In this document: piece by piece, positions 1-5,390 of the stretch
Layout of the letters: each line of letters opens with the position of its first letter
How positions within the stretch are numbered: the first letter of the stretch is position 1
Assembly (NCBI GenBank): GCA_030631455.1
Contig: DAOVLC010000070.1
Location: 1 to 7,151, forward strand
DNA length: 7,151 nucleotides
Direction: 5' to 3'
Origin: Candidatus Zixiibacteriota bacterium
GTDB taxonomy: Bacteria > Zixibacteria > MSB-5A5 > JAABVY01 > JAHJOQ01
The notes under the pieces: model-generated
Told to the model about the DNA's origin: nothing
What the model saw: only the letters and a program-made list of their open reading frames with translations
Database searches by the model: none
Program-made: the position numbers and the translations under genes

Positions 1-992
1 ATTCCCCATCCGACAGTGTTGGTTATTGGCTGCGCGTCCCAGGAAGTGTCTTCGATTCTTCCCAGACGAATCGCAAAAATATCCATGATGCCGATCTCCG
101 TACCGTATCTCTTAATCCACGAATCCGCATCTTCTTCATAGCTCAATCGGACTGAGCCGAGAGTTAGCTGACTCTGCCGTAGCGCTCCATAGCATGATAA
201 TCCAGCTCTGGGCGTTTGCGGCAGCCAGTACGGCCCACCATCGTAGTCTAGTGTGCCCATATTCAGGATCACGTACGCCATCGATACCGTGAAATCGTAG
301 CTCATATACATAGAGTCTGCGGTACTTCTGCCATTGCGCCGTGGCAGAATCCCTGAGAAAGGCACTTCAAACAGAACTCCAAAGTCACCTACACCGTCGG
401 AACTCCGTTCCCAACCGCCCGACCGTGAATCGCTCCACTGCTGCTTGAGGACTTTATACGTGTAGCCGAGACCAAGTCTTGCGTATTGCTCGATTCCGAT
501 CCCAAACGAGTACGAATGGCACGACTCATCGAACACGAAGATGCCCAAGCCCATAGGCTCGTAAGAATATTCATATAGGGACCCGGAATCAAGACGGCGC
601 CTGAAATAGCCCAGTCCTACGCTGACATCTGCTCCCAGAATCTTGCTCTTCCGCAAAGACTTCGTCGACAGTCCCCCACTGACTCCGTAACTCCCGAAAT
701 TCAGACCTTCGATTCCCGGAACCCATTCGACTTTGCCCGGGAACGAAAGGCTCGCGAATCTTGTCAGATGATAAAGTCCAAGCGCACCGGGGTTATACAG
801 TCCGGCCTGCTCGTATACCAGGTTCACCGAGCAACCGCCCATCCCAACAGCGCGAGGCGAATTGATCCAAGTCAGATATTGTGCAATTTCCTGTCCCACT
901 TTTGACTGCGCCGTTGCAGTGTTTCCTAATAGAGCGAAGCCAACGAGAATGCACAGCAGCACACCGACTCTCCGTTCAATTCGATTCGACAT
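1..992 (-). CDS. PorV/PorQ-like outer-membrane beta-barrel protein, N-terminal 330 residues (3' end outside window)
   Basis: The frame is open from an ATG at 992 to the left edge, giving 330 residues with no stop. The start is supported by AGGAAA at 1000-1005, seven bases upstream; the ATG at 996 is out of frame and hits a stop at once. Residues 9-28 form a Sec signal peptide with an Ala-Thr-Ala cleavage site before Gln29. The mature N-terminus has SPRAVGMGG (45-53) followed by LYNPGALGL (65-73), which resembles the conserved opening of PorV/PorQ/UPF0164 barrels. The rest alternates short amphipathic strands rich in Gly, Tyr and Phe, including LGLGYTYK (173-180), GDFGVLFEV (202-210) and YGTEIGIMDIFAIRLG (296-311), as expected of an outer-membrane barrel. 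PorV acts in type IX secretion in Bacteroidetes, but many paralogues elsewhere have no known role, so no specific function is claimed. It is transcribed divergently from the prenyltransferase operon. Confidence 0.8.
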   Translation of the reverse strand, partial: MSNRIERRVGVLLCILVGFALLGNTATAQSKVGQEIAQYLTWINSPRAVGMGGCSVNLVYEQAGLYNPGALGLYHLTRFASLSFPGKVEWVPGIEGLNFGSYGVSGGLSTKSLRKSKILGADVSVGLGYFRRRLDSGSLYEYSYEPMGLGIFVFDESCHSYSFGIGIEQYARLGLGYTYKVLKQQWSDSRSGGWERSSDGVGDFGVLFEVPFSGILPRRNGRSTADSMYMSYDFTVSMAYVILNMGTLDYDGGPYWLPQTPRAGLSCYGALRQSQLTLGSVRLSYEEDADSWIKRYGTEIGIMDIFAIRLGRIEDTSWDAQPITNTVGWG

Positions 993-1064
993 ACATAGCT
1001 TTCCTGGTTGGGTTGTCACATTACAGCGACTCCACTCGATCGTCACGGCACCACGAGGCCGCAG

Positions 1065-1112
1065 TCATGATGTTAATCTCACACTCTACATACTAATCCG
1101 TTCTCATGATGT
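1065..1112. repeat. Nine-base direct repeat TCATGATGT flanking the beta-barrel promoter
   Basis: TCATGATGT occurs at 1065-1073 and again at 1104-1112, with starts 39 bases apart. Each copy contains the palindrome TCATGA. The second copy overlaps the -35 box of the minus-strand promoter and the first lies just past its predicted start. The positions suit a pair of operator sites, but a nine-base repeat in a region this size can arise by chance. Confidence 0.25.
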
Positions 1113-1115
1113 CAA
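1087..1115 (-). promoter_or_regulatory. Candidate sigma-70-type promoter for the beta-barrel gene
   Basis: On the minus strand a perfect TTGACA (1110-1115) is followed after 17 bases by TATGTA (1087-1092), which matches TATAAT at three of six positions. Transcription would start near 1080, leaving a leader of about 88 bases before the ATG at 992. The -35 box is strong and the -10 box weak, so this is a reading of the consensus and not proof of a start site. Confidence 0.4.
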
Positions 1116-1151
1116 GAAAGAGTTGTCCGATCGTTGATCAAATCTTTGCGC

Positions 1152-1181
1152 TTGACATAACGTGCAGATTGTCAATATTGG
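1152..1181 (+). promoter_or_regulatory. Candidate promoter for the prenyltransferase-uvrC operon
   Basis: A perfect TTGACA at 1152-1157 is followed after 18 bases by TATTGG at 1176-1181, matching TATAAT only at its first three positions. It overlaps the eight-base palindrome CAATATTG (1173-1180). It lies about 95 bases upstream of the prenyltransferase and diverges from the barrel promoter, their -35 boxes being 36 bases apart. Downstream, a leader of roughly 90 bases contains short inverted segments such as GGTCAGACC (1180-1188) but no riboswitch I recognise. I see no other candidate gene between 993 and 1277. Confidence 0.4.
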
Positions 1182-1277
1182 TCAGACCGGTAGAGGCCGG
1201 TGGAGAATTGTGTGCCGGGTTTCCCGCATCGCTCGGAACCTGGTCTGGTTTGACACTCGAAAGCTGACTTGACCCGG

Positions 1278-2213
1278 ATGAAGAAACTTTTCGACTACAT
1301 CTTCTTCACAAGACCGGCTCTTTTTCCACCAGTCTGGACAATCGTAATTCTCGGCACGAGGGCGGCGAACGTGCGGGAAGGTGCTTCACCCTTTTTCTCA
1401 TCCGGTATACTTGAGATAGACTGGTCTTTTGTGGCGCTTCTGTTTTTTGCAACCTGCCTGTATGCCGGTGTTTACACATTCAATCAGATTCATGACATCG
1501 AATGTGATCGGAAGAACAGCAAGCTTTTCTACCTTGCCGAAGGAATGATCTCGATTCCCGCCGCATACGCCTTCACAATCCTGCTTGATATCGTTGCGAT
1601 TGCAGGTGGTTTCTACATCAGCACTCGCGTCGGCTATCTCTTTGCCATCATCTTGGTCCTTGGGATTCTCTATTCGCTCCCGCTTACGAATTTCAAGGGT
1701 AAGCCCTCGCACGGCTACTGGTCGAATGCATTCGGACACGGCATGATTCCGTTTCTCATCGGCTGGGCATTTCTCGATGTGATTTCACTCGAAGCCGCCA
1801 TCAAGTCGGTACCCTATCTCTGCGGAGTCGGCGCTATCTATTTGAACACGACGCTTCCGGACCGTGACGGAGACAAGGCAACGGGCAAGATCACTCATGG
1901 CGTGAGATGGGGAGTCAAGACAACAATGCAGGCAACCACCTTCCTGATCGTTATGTCTGTCATTACGGCGCAGATGGCAGGGGACCATGCTTGCCTTATC
2001 TCCGGCATAATCGCGCTTCCATTCTTCATTCGCGCCCTCAGTACACGTGAGATAAACCACGTAGTAACTTCCACCAAAGTGGCGATTCTGGCGCTGTCAG
2101 CCTTTGCATGTATCTACTTCCCGCTGTATTTCTTGATACTTCTTGCCGGTTTTTTTGCTGCGCGAACTTACTACAAAGCAAGATTTCAGATTGACTACCC
2201 CGCTATTTGGTGA
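1278..2213 (+). CDS. UbiA-family membrane prenyltransferase
   Basis: This 311-residue integral membrane protein belongs to the UbiA superfamily, which transfers an isoprenoid chain from its diphosphate to an acceptor in the membrane, with Mg2+ held by two Asp-rich motifs. Both motifs are visible: N69-x3-D73-x3-D77 (in FNQIHDIECDR) and D195-x3-D199 (in LPDRDGDKATG). The N-terminal FTRPALFPPVW (10-20) is also typical. Hydrophobic segments around 13-29, 50-68, 95-115, 118-136, 153-170, 178-192, 219-234, 238-254, 266-280 and 281-296 fit the usual eight to nine helices. The ATG at 1278 is preferred; an in-frame TTG at 1269 would add three residues, a stop lies at 1251, and neither start has a clear ribosome-binding site. 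It is first in a run with a cell-wall hydrolase, a membrane protein and uvrC. The acceptor cannot be told from sequence: quinone, tetrapyrrole, glycerol-phosphate and carotenoid enzymes all share these motifs. Confidence 0.88.
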   Translation: MKKLFDYIFFTRPALFPPVWTIVILGTRAANVREGASPFFSSGILEIDWSFVALLFFATCLYAGVYTFNQIHDIECDRKNSKLFYLAEGMISIPAAYAFTILLDIVAIAGGFYISTRVGYLFAIILVLGILYSLPLTNFKGKPSHGYWSNAFGHGMIPFLIGWAFLDVISLEAAIKSVPYLCGVGAIYLNTTLPDRDGDKATGKITHGVRWGVKTTMQATTFLIVMSVITAQMAGDHACLISGIIALPFFIRALSTREINHVVTSTKVAILALSAFACIYFPLYFLILLAGFFAARTYYKARFQIDYPAIW

Positions 2214-2271
2214 GCAACTGAATACCGAGTTTTTTGTTGCACCAAACCGGTGCTCCGGCTAAGTTCTTACC

Positions 2272-2278
2272 GAGGAGG
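2272..2278 (+). promoter_or_regulatory. Strong Shine-Dalgarno that fixes the NlpC/P60 start
   Basis: GAGGAGG at 2272-2278 sits seven bases before the ATG at 2286. This rules against a longer reading of the frame from 2250, which would put non-signal residues in front of the lipoprotein signal peptide. The 72-base gap after the prenyltransferase stop otherwise holds only weak hairpins, such as GCACC/GGTGC at 2239-2253, with no T-tract after them. Confidence 0.75.
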
Positions 2279-2285
2279 CATTGGT

Positions 2286-2813
2286 ATGAAGTGGTTTCTG
2301 GTTATGTTAGCAGTAGTAGTGGCTCTGGTCGGCTGTGAGCCGAGCATCCGCTACTCATCCGGCCCGTCAAAGCCTGCCGCCGACACGGGTGCCGGCTACA
2401 CCGAGCCGAAGGTTAGCGATACAGGGCGAAGTGATTTTTCCGTTGATACGGATCGAATGCGGAAGATAATCGGAGGCTATCTCGGGACATCTTACAGAAG
2501 TGGCGGATACGGCAAGCTGGGTATCGACTGCTCCGGGCTTGTCTACGCGGTCTACCGCGACTTGAGCAATCTCCACCTCCCACCCAAGACAAAGAAACTG
2601 TTCAACACATTGAGAAGGGTCAGCTTTCGCGATCTGAGATACGGCGATCTTGTTTTCTTCTCATTGAATGGTAAGCATGCTTCTCATGTCGGCCTTTATG
2701 TCGGTGACAACAAGTTCGTGCATGCATCAGAGAGCAGAGGGGTGGTTATTTCGTCCCTTGCCGAGGAGTATTACCGGCAGTCATACGTAGGAGCCCGCAG
2801 GGTCACGGGGTAG
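2286..2813 (+). CDS. NlpC/P60-family lipoprotein, predicted peptidoglycan endopeptidase
   Basis: The 175-residue product starts with a lipoprotein signal peptide (1-16) ending in the lipobox Leu14-Val-Gly-Cys17, so it should be lipid-anchored after cleavage before Cys17. A Ser/Pro/Gly-rich linker (18-50) leads to one NlpC/P60 domain at about 55-173. The catalytic set is present: Cys82 in GIDCSGLVY, His134 in SHVGLYVGD and a polar third residue, His146 in FVHAS. GTSYRSGG (67-74) and RYGDLVFF (118-125) are also family hallmarks. The layout is that of E. coli Spr/MepS and NlpC, which cut the D-Glu to diaminopimelate bond or related peptide cross-links in the wall. The exact cleavage site is inferred from the family. 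Its stop at 2811-2813 is one base before the next start, so the two genes are probably translationally coupled. Confidence 0.9.
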   Translation: MKWFLVMLAVVVALVGCEPSIRYSSGPSKPAADTGAGYTEPKVSDTGRSDFSVDTDRMRKIIGGYLGTSYRSGGYGKLGIDCSGLVYAVYRDLSNLHLPPKTKKLFNTLRRVSFRDLRYGDLVFFSLNGKHASHVGLYVGDNKFVHASESRGVVISSLAEEYYRQSYVGARRVTG

Positions 2814-2814
2814 C

Positions 2815-3498
2815 ATGGCCGAGTCGCACAGCCAGTCGGCATCGACTACTTTCGCGGTCAGCTATGCCCTGGTCTTTCTCATATTCGGATCGCTCTTCTA
2901 CATTGCTCCATCGGTCGCTCGTCCGATTTCGATTTCGGGGAGTTCAAGCCTTTGGGACTGGCTTGTCGTTGTCTCGATACTGGCATCCTCGTGGTCACTC
3001 TGGCTTATGATGGTCAGGCAGAGATGCTTGCAAGGACTTGGTGTGTGGCGCCTGCTCCGAGCGAATCTTGGAGCGGTTTCGGTTTTTTTTCTCATCACTG
3101 CGGCCGCGTTTGTGCTCTCAGCGGTCAAGCTCGATCTTGTAATCCCGCCTGAATCCAACCTGATGGACAACAGTAACGTCAGCCTGATCGCTGTCTACAG
3201 CCGCATTCCGATCCTGAGCCACCCGGTCTTGCTCTACGTTCTGATTACGGCTCTATCGTATAAGATCGTGCAAAGCCCGCTCCATTTTCGAAAGGGCATT
3301 CTCGCGGGCGGTCTGATGGTCTTTCTGTATTACTTCATCATGTACGCTTGCGGAGCGTTATATGGCGAACTTATGTACGATATCCTTGTTTCTCCAGAGG
3401 AGACGCATGTGATGATTATGTTCGTCTATTGGCTGCCGACGGTGTTGTTCGCGCTCGTGGCGTATGTCGCATACTCCGTCGCTTTTAATTCCGATTGA
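2815..3498 (+). CDS. Six-helix membrane protein, possibly LptF/LptG-like without the jellyroll domain
   Basis: The 227 residues have no signal peptide and about six membrane segments: 14-34, 47-67, 84-104, 135-151, 162-185 and 199-222. I do not recognise it firmly. Its order resembles LptF/LptG, the permease pair that lifts lipopolysaccharide from the inner membrane. Helix 2 is followed by a basic loop (VRQRCLQGLGVWRLLR, 67-82), helix 3 ends in VIPPESN (109-115), and helix 5 reads GILAGGLMVFLYY (161-173), then a short loop and WLPTVLF (206-212); each has a counterpart in that family. LptF/LptG proteins are roughly 350-400 residues, with a beta-jellyroll between helices 3 and 4; here only about 30 residues (105-134) lie there. 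An unrelated small membrane protein is a real alternative. The ATG follows the upstream stop by one base, with GGGG at 2807-2810 as a weak ribosome site. A run of eight T at 3083-3090 lies in helix 3, but the frame holds on both sides. Confidence 0.8.
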   Translation: MAESHSQSASTTFAVSYALVFLIFGSLFYIAPSVARPISISGSSSLWDWLVVVSILASSWSLWLMMVRQRCLQGLGVWRLLRANLGAVSVFFLITAAAFVLSAVKLDLVIPPESNLMDNSNVSLIAVYSRIPILSHPVLLYVLITALSYKIVQSPLHFRKGILAGGLMVFLYYFIMYACGALYGELMYDILVSPEETHVMIMFVYWLPTVLFALVAYVAYSVAFNSD

Positions 3499-3500
3499 CC

Positions 3501-5336
3501 ATGCCCGACAAGCCTTATTCCACAAAGTTGAAGAATCTCCCGAGGAAACCAGGTGTCTACCTGATGAAGGACAGGTCAGGTAAGATCATCTATATCGGAA
3601 AGGCGAAGGTCCTCAACAATAGAGTGAGAACATATTTCCAAAATAGTCAAGTGCATGACGCGAAAACGCTGGCGCTCAAATCTCGTATCCACGATTTCGA
3701 GTTTCTCGTCACCGATACCGAGATGGAAGCGATGATTCTCGAAAGCAATCTGGTCAAGCAGCACAAGCCCAGATACAACGTGAATCTCAAAGACGACAAG
3801 CGATTCCCATACATAAAGGTGACCACGAACGAACCGTATCCGAGAGTTCTTGTCGTTCGGAGATTGTACAGGGACAAGGCGAGGTACTTCGGGCCGTACA
3901 CGAATGCCCGTGCGATGCGACACACTCTGCGATTCCTTGTCAAGCTCTTCAAGATTAGAACATGCAGCCTGACGATTCCTCATCCGAAGGGCAAAGAGCA
4001 GAAACTATGCCTGGAGTATCAGATCAACCGCTGCCCGGGACCATGCGAGGGTTTGATATCTGTAGAAGATTATCGAAAGCAGATCGACAGCGTCTGCCTG
4101 TTTCTTTCCGGGCGATCCGAGGAATTAATCGGCAGCCTGAATCAAAAGATGATCAAGTTTTCCGAGAGTATGGATTTCGAAGCGGCTACCGAAGTTAGAG
4201 ACCAGATACGCGCAATCGAGGGTATCCGCCAAAAGCAAAAGGTAGCTGCCGACAAGTGTGTCGACCGCGATATCATTGCCTTTGCTCGAGCCGCACGCGA
4301 TGCTGCGTGTATTGTTCTGCAGGTGCGTGAGGGAATCCTGATCGGCAGGCAGCATTTCTATCTGAAGATAGAACCGGAGACCGGCGATAGTGAGCTTGCA
4401 GGGACATTCGTCAAACAGTACTACATGCACGCCGCCAACCTTCCGGAGGAGATCTATATGTCCTGTCAGATCGAGGACAGGAAACTGGTCGAACAGTGGC
4501 TTTCGAAACGACTGGGAAAGAAGTTGGGCCTGAAGATACCGCAGCGAGGTGAGAAGCTAAAACTTGTCGACATGGCCGGGGCAAATGCCAAGCTTGTGCT
4601 CGATGAGCTTCTCGTGCATAAACAGGGTTACAGGAATCGGGTGCCCTCGACCCTACTCGAATTGCAGCAGGATCTCCGCCTCGAGAAAACACCGATGTCG
4701 ATTGCGTGCATAGACATCTCGAATCTCGGGCATACTGATAAAGTCGGATCGCTCGTCTACTTCGTTAAGGCGAAGCCGAGAAAGAGTATGTATCGGCATT
4801 TCAAGATCAAGACCGTTGTCGGCCAGGATGATTACGCATCTATTAGAGAGGTTGTTCGGCGATACTACAGTCGTCTGATCGGCGAACAGAAAGTGAAGCC
4901 TGATCTGCTTATTATCGATGGCGGCAAAGGACAACTATCGGCGGCCCTTCAAGTCCTCACCGAATTGAACGTCGACACGAATGTGATCGGTCTCGCCAAG
5001 AGGCTCGAGGAAATCGTCCTGCCATATAAGAAGGAAACGCTGCTGATCCCTAAGTCGTCATCGAGCCTTCGACTGCTTCAGACAATCCGAAATGAGGCGC
5101 ATCGATTCGCAATCGAATACCACCGCAAGCTTCGCGGCAAACGTACGGTAGCGACGGAGTTGGAGAAGATCGAGGGAGTTGGACCTACCAAAGCCAAGAA
5201 ACTGCTGAAGCATTTCAAGAGCGTCAAGCAGGTGAAAGCTGCATCTGTCGAGCGAATCTGCGAAATACCCGGGGTCGGCAAGAAAGACGCCGAGCGGATA
5301 CAGGCATATTTCAAAGCTCGCAAGTCAGCAGAATAG
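3501..5336 (+). CDS. uvrC: UvrABC excision nuclease subunit C
   Basis: UvrC makes both incisions around a UvrB-marked DNA lesion in nucleotide excision repair. The 611-residue length is normal and all domains are present. The GIY-YIG 3'-incision nuclease (14-93) has Gly18-Val-Tyr20, Tyr31-Ile-Gly33, Arg41/Arg43 and Glu81. A four-cysteine cluster (Cys155, 170, 178, 182) is the expected iron-sulphur ligand set. The UVR motif that binds UvrB lies near 213-246. The RNase H-like 5'-incision domain has Asp405 (DIS), Asp473 (IDGGKGQ) and His534 (NEAHRFA). Tandem helix-hairpin-helix motifs end the protein (553-605; IEGVGPTKA, IPGVGKKDA). The Glu usually two residues before the Cys/Phe-x-Asp of the DIS motif is Ala402 here; the metal ligands are intact. 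The ATG at 3501 is two bases after the previous stop, and a TTG at 3495 overlaps that stop, so coupling is likely and the start is uncertain by two codons. No good Shine-Dalgarno is seen. Confidence 0.97.
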   Translation: MPDKPYSTKLKNLPRKPGVYLMKDRSGKIIYIGKAKVLNNRVRTYFQNSQVHDAKTLALKSRIHDFEFLVTDTEMEAMILESNLVKQHKPRYNVNLKDDKRFPYIKVTTNEPYPRVLVVRRLYRDKARYFGPYTNARAMRHTLRFLVKLFKIRTCSLTIPHPKGKEQKLCLEYQINRCPGPCEGLISVEDYRKQIDSVCLFLSGRSEELIGSLNQKMIKFSESMDFEAATEVRDQIRAIEGIRQKQKVAADKCVDRDIIAFARAARDAACIVLQVREGILIGRQHFYLKIEPETGDSELAGTFVKQYYMHAANLPEEIYMSCQIEDRKLVEQWLSKRLGKKLGLKIPQRGEKLKLVDMAGANAKLVLDELLVHKQGYRNRVPSTLLELQQDLRLEKTPMSIACIDISNLGHTDKVGSLVYFVKAKPRKSMYRHFKIKTVVGQDDYASIREVVRRYYSRLIGEQKVKPDLLIIDGGKGQLSAALQVLTELNVDTNVIGLAKRLEEIVLPYKKETLLIPKSSSSLRLLQTIRNEAHRFAIEYHRKLRGKRTVATELEKIEGVGPTKAKKLLKHFKSVKQVKAASVERICEIPGVGKKDAERIQAYFKARKSAE

Positions 5337-5382
5337 GCAGGAGCACCCTTCGAAAACTCAGGGCAGACGGGGTTCCTGCCCT
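5336..5382. repeat. Nested inverted repeat between convergent genes, REP-like
   Basis: The whole gap between uvrC and the aminotransferase folds. An outer stem pairs GGCAGGA (5336-5342) plus ACCC (5345-5348) with GGGT (5370-5373) plus TCCTGCC (5374-5380), eleven pairs with a two-base bulge. An alternative inner stem pairs AGGGCAG (5360-5366) with CTGCCCT (5376-5382). The two share bases and exclude each other. The core CCTTCGA-AAA-CTCAGG (5347-5362) closely resembles an intergenic palindromic unit that I recall in many bacterial genomes. The first base of the element is the last base of the uvrC stop. Only one copy is in the window, so dispersal is inferred. Confidence 0.55.
5353..5382 (-). 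terminator. Probable intrinsic terminator of the aminotransferase gene
   Basis: Read on the minus strand, a perfect seven-base-pair stem (5360-5366 with 5376-5382, nine-base loop) is followed three bases later by TTTT (5353-5356), nine bases beyond the aminotransferase stop. The T-run is short. On the plus strand no T-tract follows the stem, so it is a weaker candidate for ending the uvrC transcript. Confidence 0.4.
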
Positions 5383-5390
5383 ACAAGTCA

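Noticed and set aside
389..592. Minus-strand open frame of 67 codons
   Set aside because: It lies inside the barrel gene on the same strand in another frame. The barrel reading has a signal peptide, a start with a ribosome site and a continuous barrel pattern.
862..1137. Plus-strand open frames of 71-91 codons
   Set aside because: They run antisense to the barrel gene's 5' end and through its promoter region. They show no ribosome site, no domain signal and low-complexity Ser/Arg/His content.
2214..2258. Terminator between the prenyltransferase and NlpC/P60 genes
   Set aside because: The T-run (2230-2235) precedes the small hairpins and does not follow them. The stems are only four to five pairs, so read-through into the operon is more likely.
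2250..2285. Upstream start for the NlpC/P60 gene adding 12 residues
   Set aside because: The GAGGAGG site and the lipoprotein signal peptide place the start at the ATG at 2286.
3083..3090. Run of eight T as a frameshift or slippage site in the membrane-protein gene
   Set aside because: The frame is continuous on both sides, with helix 3 and the following VIPPESN intact and later helices in the same frame. No alternative product is evident.
3576..3983. Minus-strand frames of 101-135 codons inside uvrC
   Set aside because: They are antisense shadows of the GIY-YIG domain, whose coding identity is certain.
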